The position numbers and the translations under genes are program-made. From the NCBI RefSeq assembly GCF_001427025.1, contig NZ_LMGA01000001.1:2717715-2781714 (forward strand): a DNA stretch of 64,000 nt, written 5' to 3'. Under the pieces are notes generated by a model. It searched no databases. It was not told the origin of the DNA and was given only the letters and a program-made list of their open reading frames with translations. This DNA is from Mesorhizobium sp. Root554 (GTDB taxonomy: Bacteria; Pseudomonadota; Alphaproteobacteria; Rhizobiales; Rhizobiaceae). How positions within the stretch are numbered: position 1 is the stretch's first letter; each line of letters begins with the position of its first letter. Positions 25,926 through 33,546 of the stretch are shown here, piece after piece.

Positions 25926-27332
25926 ATGGACGACCCGAGACATGTGCTTTCGCCCTTTTCCTCCGCCGCCGAACAGGGCCGGGCGCTAGAGCGAGGAACC
26001 GCGACAGCAAGCGTCATCATTCGCGGCGCGCTGGACCGCATCGCCGCCCATGACGCGACCCTGCACGCCTTCATAAGCGTGTTCGGCGAAACCGCCATGC
26101 AATCGGCCGGGGAGTCCGACAGACGGCGCGCCAACGGCAGCTCCCTCGGACCGCTGGATGGCATCCCCTTCGCGGTCAAGGACCTCTTCCATGTCGAGGG
26201 CTATCCCACTCGCGCCGGGTCGCTGGCCTTGCCGGATACGCCGGCGACGACGACAGCCTCCGCGGTAAAAAGACTGGTCGCGGCAGGCATGATCCCGCTC
26301 GGCAAGGTCCATACCGTTGAGTTCGCCTTCGGCGGCTGGGGCACCAATCCCATAACAGGCACACCCTTGAACCCGCGCGACCTCGCAGTGCCGCGCGCGC
26401 CGGGCGGATCTTCCAGCGGCTCGGGCGTCGCCGTCGCCGCCGGGCTGGTGCCTGCCGCCCTTGGCACCGACACCGGAGGCTCGGTGCGCAACCCGGCGGC
26501 CATGTGCGGCGTCGTCGGGCTCAAGACCTCGCACGGCCTCGTCGGCCGCGGCGGCCTGTTGCCGCTGGCGGCGTCGCTCGACACCATCGGTCCGCTCGCC
26601 CGCTCGGTCGAGGATGCCGCCCTGCTCCTCGCCATTCTTGCCGGACGCGATGCCGGTGATCCGGGCACGTTCGGCGCCCCGGCCATGAATTCGCTCGCAG
26701 TGCTGGAGAACGGCGTCGCCGGCATGCATCTGCGCACGCCTTCGCCGCGAGACCTGGAAAGCGTCCAGCCGGCGGTGCTCGACTGTTTTCATGCGGCCGT
26801 ATCCGAGCTGCGCAGCCTCGGTGCGGAAATCGAGGAAAAGGAAATGCCGCGGCCGCCCGAAGGCTACAAGGCCATCGCCGGAGAGATCATGGCGGCCGAG
26901 GCATGGCACCATCTCGGCCACCATGTGGAAGACGACGCCAGCGTCGTGCATCAGGTCATCCGCAACCGCGTCCTGAAGGGCCGCGGCCTTGCCGATAGCT
27001 ATCTGCAGCTGATGGCGGACCGACGTGCCGCGCAGGTGGAATTCGACGCCTACCTCGCCGGTGCCGACGCGTTCCTCACACCCACCTCGCCGATCGTGGC
27101 TCCGCCACTGACCGAAGTCGATGAAGCGCAGATGCCGCTCGGCACTTTTACCCGCTTCGTCAACATGCTGGACATGGCCGCGCTCAGCGTTCCGGTCGGC
27201 ATGATCGATGGCCTGCCGGCTGCGCTGCAGATCATGGTGCGCCGATTCGAGGATGCGACGGCGCTGCGGATCGGCAGGGCGCTGGAGATGAAGCGCGGCA
27301 CATTGTTCGAGCCGCCGCCGGGCTTCGACTGA
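25926..27332 (+). CDS. amidase-signature family hydrolase
   Basis: A 468-residue enzyme of the amidase signature family with the complete Ser-cisSer-Lys machinery: lysine in PFAVKDLFHVEG, cis-serine in PGGSSSGSGVAVAAG and nucleophile serine in DTGGSVRNPAAMCG. The substrate (an amide, allophanate-type compound or aryl amide) cannot be read from sequence. It is too divergent at the C-terminus to call GatA with confidence. It lies 87 bp after gbpR and is convergent with the MFS gene at 27360, so it is probably not part of the peptide operon. Confidence 0.88.
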   Translation: MDDPRHVLSPFSSAAEQGRALERGTATASVIIRGALDRIAAHDATLHAFISVFGETAMQSAGESDRRRANGSSLGPLDGIPFAVKDLFHVEGYPTRAGSLALPDTPATTTASAVKRLVAAGMIPLGKVHTVEFAFGGWGTNPITGTPLNPRDLAVPRAPGGSSSGSGVAVAAGLVPAALGTDTGGSVRNPAAMCGVVGLKTSHGLVGRGGLLPLAASLDTIGPLARSVEDAALLLAILAGRDAGDPGTFGAPAMNSLAVLENGVAGMHLRTPSPRDLESVQPAVLDCFHAAVSELRSLGAEIEEKEMPRPPEGYKAIAGEIMAAEAWHHLGHHVEDDASVVHQVIRNRVLKGRGLADSYLQLMADRRAAQVEFDAYLAGADAFLTPTSPIVAPPLTEVDEAQMPLGTFTRFVNMLDMAALSVPVGMIDGLPAALQIMVRRFEDATALRIGRALEMKRGTLFEPPPGFD

Positions 27333-27359
27333 GCGGCGCATGAACGGTGAACAGCCTGA

Positions 27360-28583
27360 TCACACCGAATTGCTGAGATGGCGGTTGAAGATCGCATAAA
27401 TGCCGACAACGACGGAAAGCACGCCGCACAGCAAAAGCACCAGCGGCGCGCCGAACATCCCGGAGGCCAAGCCGCCAAGACCCAGCGCAACCGGCATCGC
27501 GACCTTGAACGCCGCGCCGGTAATGCCGGTCACACGCCCCACCATGTCGGCCGGCGTCAGCTCCTGCCGCAATGTCCATACGCATACGGACAGGACAGAC
27601 GAAGCGAACTGGCTGACGACCATGGCCACGAACATTGGCGTCACGCCGTAGAGGAAGCCCACCGCCTGGGCCACCCCCATCGCGACCAGCGAACCCGACA
27701 GCAGGCCGCCCATGCCGAACCGCCGCCGCAGCGCCGGCGTCACCACGCTCCCGGCGAATCCGCCAGCGCTGGCGCAGGCGACCAGCGCGCCCACCTCCGC
27801 TTCATTCAAATGCAGCCCATCGCGCGCCCAGAACAACGCGGTGAGTGCAAAAACGCCTTCCGTGGCATTGGCCAGCGCCGCCACGATGGACAGGTGCACC
27901 AGGCCTTTGTTATGCCAGAAAGCCTGCCAGCCCTGCTTGAGCGATTGCGAAAGAGGCTCGCGCATACGCGGCGGCGGCTCGACGGGATGCAGCGCCAGCA
28001 ACGCAACCAACGCCGCCAGCACCAGCGCCGCCGGCACCAGGATCGCCGCCTCGAAGCTGGCGAAATAGATCAGGAAGCCGGTCATCAGCGCGCTGAGCAT
28101 TTCGAATGTTCGCGCCGCCGCGCCGATGCTGGCATTGGCGCTGGTCAAAAGCGATTGCGGCAGACTGGTCTTGATCACCACGTTCTGTGCGTTGATGAAC
28201 CAGTAATTGCTGGCGAAGAAGACCATGACGACCACATAGCTCAACCAGTTCATGCCGCCCATGCGCGCCAGCAGAACGTAAAGCAGCGCCAGCGCCAGCG
28301 CCTGCACCGCCACGGCCGCCAGCATCGGTAGCCGTTTCGGCAACCGGTCGATGAGCGCCCCGATCAGGAAAGCGAGAACGATGGTGGGAATGAACTGCAA
28401 CGACCTGATGGCCGCCATATCCAGCGCGGAATTCGTTAGTTGATAGATGACCAGCGGCAGGCCGAGGCTGGTCATCTGAAACGCCAGGCTTATCAAGATG
28501 CTGGCCAGGTAAAGTCGTACGAAGCTGCCGTTACGCCACAACGAACTGGATTCGCCGCCCTGCGGCGTCCTCGCCTGCGTCAT
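27360..28583 (-). CDS. MFS transporter, last gene of the peptide operon
   Basis: A 407-residue, 12-span major facilitator of the EntS/MFS_3 exporter type. It shows LYLASILISLAFQMTSLGLP at the N-terminus and the inter-helix loop IGALIDRLPKRLP. It is the fourth gene in a minus-strand run: repeat peptide, nucleotidyltransferase-like, DUF6065-like, MFS, with gaps of 51, 27 and 48 bp. The EntS subfamily exports siderophores and other small products, so export of the peptide or its modified form is a reasonable inference. It could also be an unrelated neighbour. Its end is convergent with the amidase gene. Confidence 0.85.
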   Translation of the reverse strand: MTQARTPQGGESSSLWRNGSFVRLYLASILISLAFQMTSLGLPLVIYQLTNSALDMAAIRSLQFIPTIVLAFLIGALIDRLPKRLPMLAAVAVQALALALLYVLLARMGGMNWLSYVVVMVFFASNYWFINAQNVVIKTSLPQSLLTSANASIGAAARTFEMLSALMTGFLIYFASFEAAILVPAALVLAALVALLALHPVEPPPRMREPLSQSLKQGWQAFWHNKGLVHLSIVAALANATEGVFALTALFWARDGLHLNEAEVGALVACASAGGFAGSVVTPALRRRFGMGGLLSGSLVAMGVAQAVGFLYGVTPMFVAMVVSQFASSVLSVCVWTLRQELTPADMVGRVTGITGAAFKVAMPVALGLGGLASGMFGAPLVLLLCGVLSVVVGIYAIFNRHLSNSV

Positions 28584-28631
28584 ATTCGATCGGCCTGTAC
28601 CAAATTCTCCGCCGGGTTCGGGCGAAGCCGC

Positions 28632-29351
28632 TTACCCGCGGTGCTTCTTTGCCTCATGTATATACGAACCCACTTTTGAACTCAGCAAGCGATCAACGCC
28701 TACCCGCCACAAATTCCAGTCTTCGTCCGTCAGAGCTTCCAGACCGTTGTGCTGTTCGAAAGGCTGGTTACGGCTTTGTTCGAAGAAAGCACGCGGCAGC
28801 GAGAAGACCTGCCCAATCGGCCGATGCCGTTTGAACGATACGGGCGCGTCCGTCTTGTGGAACCGAAGATTGACGATGATCGGCCCGCGCCACCAGTCTG
28901 TGTCGATTACTCCGTCGAACACGTCATACTCCAGCGAGCCCGGCATGTTGATCGGTGCGCGCACCCATATGGAATCCTGAGGGTCGGTCACCAGCATATA
29001 GCCGGTCCAGACCTGGATCACGCCCAGCTCCGGGAATACGTCGAGAAAAGGCGGAACACCATGGATGCCCCGCGCTTCGGCGATGGCTTCGAATTTCTCG
29101 GCATAGTTCGGGAAGGTAATCTGATCGACAAGCATCCAGTCTTCCGAATCATCGAACATGATGAAGAAGTTTCGGCCGTCCCAGTTCAGATGGAAATTAA
29201 GCGGTGGATAGACGTACCAACCGATCGAGGACGCAACATTGAGCGGCGCACAGAATTTCCGGCCGCGCAGCGGAGCGTGATCTTTGGCATCCGCAGAAGC
29301 CGACTCGATGTCGGGTGCGGGGTCATACACCTTGATGAAACGGACCGTCAT
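28632..29351 (-). CDS. DUF6065-like protein in the peptide operon
   Basis: A 239-residue soluble protein without signal peptide or membrane span. It is rich in aromatic residues (GWYVYPPLNFHLNWDG, VIQVWTGYMLVTDP, DTDWWRGPIIVNLRFHK) and ends in a charged helical tail. From memory it resembles DUF6065, a family of unknown function; I could not verify this. The His/Asp-containing beta-rich middle is reminiscent of cupin or dioxygenase-like folds, but no metal triad can be assigned with confidence. AGGAAA precedes the ATG. Its place after the nucleotidyltransferase-like gene suggests action on the repeat peptide. Confidence 0.78.
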   Translation of the reverse strand: MTVRFIKVYDPAPDIESASADAKDHAPLRGRKFCAPLNVASSIGWYVYPPLNFHLNWDGRNFFIMFDDSEDWMLVDQITFPNYAEKFEAIAEARGIHGVPPFLDVFPELGVIQVWTGYMLVTDPQDSIWVRAPINMPGSLEYDVFDGVIDTDWWRGPIIVNLRFHKTDAPVSFKRHRPIGQVFSLPRAFFEQSRNQPFEQHNGLEALTDEDWNLWRVGVDRLLSSKVGSYIHEAKKHRG

Positions 29352-29378
29352 TTGAACGTTTCCTGCTTTGCGTTGTGT

Positions 29379-30380
29379 TCAGTTCAGATTTTGGGACTCT
29401 AGAGCCGCCGTGCCGAATATATCAACTACGCCGGGCGGCAGCGATGAGAGATCTTGCGGCATCTCGGCATTCGGGTCGATCAGCGCATTCACATAACGGA
29501 TCAGCACGGCGCCGGCCGGCAGATCGAACACACGTGACAGGTGATCGATCTTCTCCCAGTCGGTCTTCTCATACGCCAGCATGGCCGCGATTTCGCACAG
29601 CATCTTCGGCTTGAATCCACGCTGGCCAACCCGAATGACGCGCAGGAAACGCAGGGCCGAAATCATCATCCCCGCCGGCTGGTCGGGTATGTTTCCTTCC
29701 GGGCTCGGAACCGTGTGCGGATTGATCGCCTCGAAATCAACGACCGGCGAGTAACTGAGCGTCGGCTCGATGTTGATGATGAGAAGAACGTCCCCACCCT
29801 TCTTGACCAGGGGATAGAAATGATCCGGGAGCGCTTCCTGTGTATCGGCGTCGACATCGAACTTCACATTGCGCGCCAGCGCATAGACCTTCTCGAATGA
29901 GGTACGCCGCAGCGCCTCCTTCTTGGCCTGTTCGGTGACAGGTGCGAATTCAATATCCATGGTGACGGTCTGCTCGGCAAAGCCGTGCCTTTTGCAGATT
30001 TCCCGGAACGTTGCGACGGTGCCGCGCGGCAGAACGATATCGAGATCGGCGCGCCGTCCGAAGCAATGACCGTGGAAGAGATGCCGCTTGCCCAGGCCCT
30101 GCGTCAGCAAGGCTGGTCCGCTATCGGCAAATTCACGCAAGACAGGACCGGCAAATCGAAGCTGCTCATCCTGGATGCGATCGTAAAGGAGCTGAAATTC
30201 CTGAAATTCTTCAAGCGCCATGAAAGCGAGCGATTCGAGCTTGAATTTCTGCAGCTCTGCGACTCGCTCTCGAAAAAACAGACCCACTTTGGGGTCGAGC
30301 GGCCGACTGTTCTGGATATCGGCGGTTGCAATCAGACAGTGGCGAAGAAGACGTTGCTCATCTTCTGACACACTGACCAT
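29379..30380 (-). CDS. nucleotidyltransferase-like protein (NTP_transf_5 type)
   Basis: A 333-residue protein. Residues ~1-85 are helical. From ~90 on the layout follows uncharacterised nucleotidyltransferases of the NTP_transf_5 type: ALLTQGLGKRHLFH, then RRADLDIVLPRG with the acidic pair at 112 and 114, the FREICKRHGF helix, and a later strand DVLLIINIEP. The catalytic GS motif of classic family members is not obvious, so activity is uncertain. Such proteins are known in lasso and other RiPP clusters as tailoring enzymes. GGGAG lies 6 nt before the ATG. It is the first gene after the repeat peptide, separated from it by a strong hairpin. Confidence 0.72.
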   Translation of the reverse strand: MVSVSEDEQRLLRHCLIATADIQNSRPLDPKVGLFFRERVAELQKFKLESLAFMALEEFQEFQLLYDRIQDEQLRFAGPVLREFADSGPALLTQGLGKRHLFHGHCFGRRADLDIVLPRGTVATFREICKRHGFAEQTVTMDIEFAPVTEQAKKEALRRTSFEKVYALARNVKFDVDADTQEALPDHFYPLVKKGGDVLLIINIEPTLSYSPVVDFEAINPHTVPSPEGNIPDQPAGMMISALRFLRVIRVGQRGFKPKMLCEIAAMLAYEKTDWEKIDHLSRVFDLPAGAVLIRYVNALIDPNAEMPQDLSSLPPGVVDIFGTAALESQNLN

Positions 30381-30398
30381 ATCGACTCCCGGAAATGC

Positions 30399-30422
30399 CC
30401 GGGGACAGCAAGCTGCCCCCGG
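30399..30422 (-). promoter_or_regulatory. strong intercistronic hairpin after the repeat-peptide gene
   Basis: An 11-bp stem (30399-30409 with 30412-30422, one G-U pair) lies 10 bp after the peptide stop codon and has no T-run. An alternative shorter stem, CCCGG with CCGGG, would use the same bases and cover the GGGAG ribosome binding site of the next gene. The arrangement suits high peptide output and lower enzyme output. Confidence 0.7.
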
Positions 30423-30431
30423 AACACCTAA

Positions 30432-30599
30432 TTAACGCCGAACCGAACCGAGACCCGGGATGAACTTCGAACCCTGGACAGCGCCACGGGTATCGGCAAC
30501 GAGAACGTTGCGACGAACCGAGCCGTTGCCGGGGATGAACTTCGAACCCAGGACAGCACCACGGGTATCGGCGACAAGTACCTTAGCAAGTTTCTTCAT
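30432..30599 (-). CDS. 55-residue tandem-repeat cationic peptide, putative RiPP-like precursor
   Basis: A short gene of 55 codons, ATG at 30599 to TAA at 30432, with AAAGGAG 7 nt before the start. The product begins MKKLAK and consists of two 25-residue units (6-30 and 31-55). Each has VLVADTRGAV, GSKFIPG and GSVRR in the same order, differing at only three positions (K6/N31, L17/Q42, N25/L50). It has eleven Lys/Arg against two Asp, no Cys, no His, and Ser and Thr in each unit. The DNA copies differ at about 13 of 75 bases, mostly silent, which shows selection on the protein. It heads an operon with a nucleotidyltransferase-like, a DUF6065-like and an MFS gene. A modified peptide is the best reading; an antimicrobial or signalling role is inference. 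Confidence 0.85.
   Translation of the reverse strand: MKKLAKVLVADTRGAVLGSKFIPGNGSVRRNVLVADTRGAVQGSKFIPGLGSVRR
30435..30584 (-). repeat. two tandem 75-bp coding repeats in the peptide gene
   Basis: Unit A spans 30510-30584 and unit B 30435-30509, head to tail and in frame. By hand alignment they differ at about 13 bases, of which nine are synonymous. Confidence 0.9.
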
Positions 30600-31031
30600 G
30601 GTTTTACTCCTTTGAGAAACACGAAAAAGTTATCAGCCGACGAAATTGGAGTCAATCTCAAATTCGAGACGAATTGCGGTTTTTGAAGTCGTTTTCCAAA
30701 TCCGATACTTCTCTTCGATCACAATTTCTTACAACGGGACCGAGCCGCCTCGTCGACCAACTTTCAACCACCAAACTACCGATTCGTTCCGAAATAAAGC
30801 GATTTATTAAGCGGAGATGTACTCCGTTTAACTGCTGGCGCAGAAATTATAACCTACTAAATCTATCGTATTTGATCATTCTTGCCTGTCGGCTTTGGCC
30901 CGGTGATGCAACCAAAACATTGTGCCAAAAGGCCTTTCTCTAGCCACGCCCTGCCGAATCCGGCTATGGCTTTCCTGCTGGACCAGCGCCCCCGTGGAAG
31001 TTGCCCCGCCGGCTGAACGAGCACCGGGGCT
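30600..31031. other. AT-rich intergenic segment between the peptide gene and the divergent MFS gene
   Basis: These 432 bp are clearly richer in A+T (about 58% in the first 340 bp, by eye) than the flanking genes. No supportable gene is present. An open frame at 30674-30943 on the plus strand has no ribosome binding site and looks accidental. The segment should hold the promoters of the peptide operon and possibly of the MFS gene at 31032. Confidence 0.65.
30627..30655 (-). promoter_or_regulatory. possible promoter of the repeat-peptide operon
   Basis: On the minus strand TTGACT (30650-30655, five of six -35 bases) is followed after 17 bp by TAACTT (30627-30632), a weak -10 match of three of six. 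Transcription would start about 20 bp before the start codon. The -10 is poor, so this is tentative. Confidence 0.3.
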
Positions 31032-32279
31032 ATGCATATGACGCCTGACCTCACATCTTCCGACAATCGCTTTGCCGCCTTCAGCCACGCGCCGTTCGTG
31101 CGCTATTGGTCAGCGCGCTTCCTCACCACCTTCGCTGCACAGATCGTTTCGGTCGCCGTCGGCTGGCAGATGTACGATCTGACTCGCGATCCTTTCGATC
31201 TCGGGCTGGTCGGGATCGTGCAGTTCCTGCCGGCGCTTCTTCTCGTCGTCGTCACCGGCGTGGTGTCCGACCGATTCGGCCGCCGCATGGTCATGGGACT
31301 GGCCGTGCTGCTCGAAGTGCTGTGCACGCTTGCCCTGCTGGCTCTGGCATTGCATGGCGATCTGGTCACGCCGCTGCCGATTTTTCTCGTTCTGGCGGTG
31401 TTCGGCACGGCGCGCGCGTTCTTCAGCCCGGCATCCGCCTCCCTCGTCGCCAATCTCGTGCCGGCCGAGGATTTCAGCAATGCCGTCGCCTGGAACTCCT
31501 CGGCCTGGCAGATGGCGACGATTGTCGGGCCGGTGGCGGGCGGTCTGCTTTACGGCGTCTCCGCCGAAGCCGCTTACGGCACTGCAGCGGCGCTGATGAT
31601 TGCCGCCGCCGCGATGATCTTTTCCATCCCGAAACCCGTGCAGCACAGTGAGACCGACAAGCCGACGCTAACGACGTTGTTTGCCGGCTTCCGCTACATC
31701 TGGGGCGAGAAGATCGTCCTTGGCGCGATATCGCTGGATCTGTTCGCCGTCCTGCTTTCGGGCGCTTCGGCGCTGCTGCCCATCTACGCGCGCGATATAC
31801 TTGATCTCGGCCCCTGGGGCCTCGGACTGCTGCGCTCAGCACCTGGCGTCGGCGCCATATGCGTCGCCGTCTGGCTCGCCGGGCACCCGATCCGCGATCA
31901 CGCCGGTACGGTCATGCTCATCTTTGTCGGTCTGTTCGGCGTTTTCACCGTGGTGTTCGGCCTTTCCACCATCACCTGGGTCTCGATTATGGCGCTCGCC
32001 ATACTCGGCGCAACCGACATGATCAGCGTCTATGTGCGCGAGACTCTGATCCAGCTGTGGACACCCGACCACGTCCGTGGCCGGGTCAACGCCGTCAACC
32101 AGGTTTTCGTCGGCGCCTCGAACGAGCTGGGCGAATTTCGCGCCAGCACCATGGCGGCGCTGGTCGGCGCCGTGCCCGCCGTCGTTGCCGGCGGCATCGG
32201 CGCGGTGATCGTCGCCGGCCTTTGGGGCATGCTGTTCCCGCAACTGCGCAAGGTGCGCCATCTCAATGGCAGGCTGTAG
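31032..32279 (+). CDS. MFS transporter (EntS/MFS_3 type)
   Basis: A 415-residue, 12-span transporter. It carries the FVRYWSARFLTTFAAQIVSV start and the SDRFGRRMVMG loop typical of the EntS/MFS_3 exporters, and a late YVRETLIQLWTPDHVRGRVN segment. It is divergent from the repeat-peptide operon across an AT-rich gap and is of the same broad subfamily as the MFS gene at the end of that operon. It may thus be a second exporter or self-protection gene, but nothing proves a link. A second in-frame ATG lies 6 nt downstream. Confidence 0.87.
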   Translation: MHMTPDLTSSDNRFAAFSHAPFVRYWSARFLTTFAAQIVSVAVGWQMYDLTRDPFDLGLVGIVQFLPALLLVVVTGVVSDRFGRRMVMGLAVLLEVLCTLALLALALHGDLVTPLPIFLVLAVFGTARAFFSPASASLVANLVPAEDFSNAVAWNSSAWQMATIVGPVAGGLLYGVSAEAAYGTAAALMIAAAAMIFSIPKPVQHSETDKPTLTTLFAGFRYIWGEKIVLGAISLDLFAVLLSGASALLPIYARDILDLGPWGLGLLRSAPGVGAICVAVWLAGHPIRDHAGTVMLIFVGLFGVFTVVFGLSTITWVSIMALAILGATDMISVYVRETLIQLWTPDHVRGRVNAVNQVFVGASNELGEFRASTMAALVGAVPAVVAGGIGAVIVAGLWGMLFPQLRKVRHLNGRL

Positions 32280-32291
32280 GCAATCGATTTC

Positions 32292-33011
32292 CTATGGCCG
32301 ACCGCCAACCGCCGGCTTGCCAAAAATCGTTTCGAGGAATTCGCCAAGCCAGCGCCTGAGATGCATGTCCCAGATCAACCGGTCGCCGAGATGGTCCCGG
32401 CCGGGTTGCGCCCCCGGCAGCTCGAAGCGTTGTTCGGCCCGCACCACCCAACGGTGCATCATGATGCGTGTCAGCTCCGCATGGAACTGCACGCCCCATG
32501 CGTTCTTGCCGTAGCGGAACGCCTGGTTCGGATAGGTGTCGGCCGTCGCCAGCAGAGTCGCGTCCTTCGGCAGCGAAAATCCCTCGCGGTGGAACTGGTA
32601 GACCATTTCCGGCCAGTGCATCAGATCGCGGCCGGCCTCCGTCGCCCGGATCGGATACCAGCCGATCTCCACCAGTCCCTCGCCATGACCCTCGACCTTG
32701 CCGCCCAGGTGGTTGCACAGCATCTGGGCGCCCAGGCAGATCCCGAGCAGCGGCCGGTTCTCCTTCAGCGGCACCGCCAGCCAGTCCGTTTCGCGTTTGA
32801 CGAATTCCTCACCGTCATTGGCGCTCATCGGCCCGCCGAACACCACCGCGCCGGCGTGACCGTCCAGCGTTTCGGGCAGCGCATCGCCCAGCGGCGGACG
32901 GCGGACGTCAAGGTCGAAACCGCCTTCGATCAGCATGTGGCCGACACGTCCCGGGCTTGAACTTTCCTGATGCAGGACGATCAGGATTTTGGGCCGTGGT
33001 CTTGCTGGCAT
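32292..33011 (-). CDS. class I glutamine amidotransferase-like protein (GMP synthase-like)
   Basis: A 239-residue stand-alone class I glutamine amidotransferase. The nucleophile cysteine is in LLGICLGAQML, and the His/Glu pair is in AWGVQFHAELT, so all three catalytic residues are present. Proteins of this type lack the ATP-pyrophosphatase half of GMP synthase; their acceptor is usually unknown (gamma-glutamyl hydrolase-like roles are known). The ATG at 33011 begins the conserved PKILIVLHQESSSPG; upstream in-frame starts overlap the TerB gene. It lies 19 bp after terB on the same strand. Confidence 0.85.
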   Translation of the reverse strand: MPARPRPKILIVLHQESSSPGRVGHMLIEGGFDLDVRRPPLGDALPETLDGHAGAVVFGGPMSANDGEEFVKRETDWLAVPLKENRPLLGICLGAQMLCNHLGGKVEGHGEGLVEIGWYPIRATEAGRDLMHWPEMVYQFHREGFSLPKDATLLATADTYPNQAFRYGKNAWGVQFHAELTRIMMHRWVVRAEQRFELPGAQPGRDHLGDRLIWDMHLRRWLGEFLETIFGKPAVGGRP

Positions 33012-33030
33012 CGAAAGGCTGACCCTGCGA

Positions 33031-33513
33031 TTATTCGTCTTTAGGAGCACCCGGAACATGCGCCGAAGCGCGGCGTCGCGCCTCGATGCGGTCGGCACGC
33101 TCGACGCCGATCAGTTCGGCGACGCGCCACACAATGTTGTCTTCGAGCTCGTGCAAGTCGCCATCGGCATAGACCACTTCCCACATCAGGCCGATGAAGA
33201 CCCGGCGCGCGTCCATGTCGAGGTGTCGCTTGAGCACGCTGGTGAAGGCATAGAGATCGATGGCTTCATTATCGGCCTTTTCCCCAGCCGCCGCCAGCGC
33301 CTCGAGCGCATTGCCGGTCACGCCATAAGCCTGCGACAGCACATGCTTGAAGCGCTCCCATTCGGCATCCTGACGAACACCGTCGGCATTCATGACGTGG
33401 TAAAGCAGCGCTGCCGCCGCGACCTGCAATTCATCGCCGGTATCACGACGATCGCCACCGCCCGGCAAATCCTTCAGGAAAGACAATACGCGTTCGAACA
33501 TACCACCGCCCAT
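33031..33513 (-). CDS. TerB-family tellurite resistance-like protein
   Basis: A 160-residue helical protein of the TerB family. It shows ALLYHVMNADGVRQDAEW and the second acidic metal-binding repeat MWEVVYADGDLHELED, two DG(x)xxxxE motifs expected to bind metal. The function in non-tellurite organisms is unknown. The ATG 12 nt downstream (starting MFERVLSFLKDLPGGG) is equally possible. It lies 33 bp downstream of the HemY-like gene and may share its transcript. Confidence 0.87.
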   Translation of the reverse strand: MGGGMFERVLSFLKDLPGGGDRRDTGDELQVAAAALLYHVMNADGVRQDAEWERFKHVLSQAYGVTGNALEALAAAGEKADNEAIDLYAFTSVLKRHLDMDARRVFIGLMWEVVYADGDLHELEDNIVWRVAELIGVERADRIEARRRASAHVPGAPKDE

Positions 33514-33546
33514 GACCTGGAGATTACCGTGGAAGCATCACAAAAA

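Noticed and set aside
25926..27332. The amidase as a member of the peptide operon
   Set aside because: It is convergent with the operon's last gene and more likely belongs with the gbpR side or stands alone.
30674..30943. An 89-codon plus-strand open frame in the AT-rich gap
   Set aside because: No ribosome binding site, no conserved-looking segments, and it would overlap the promoter region of the peptide operon.
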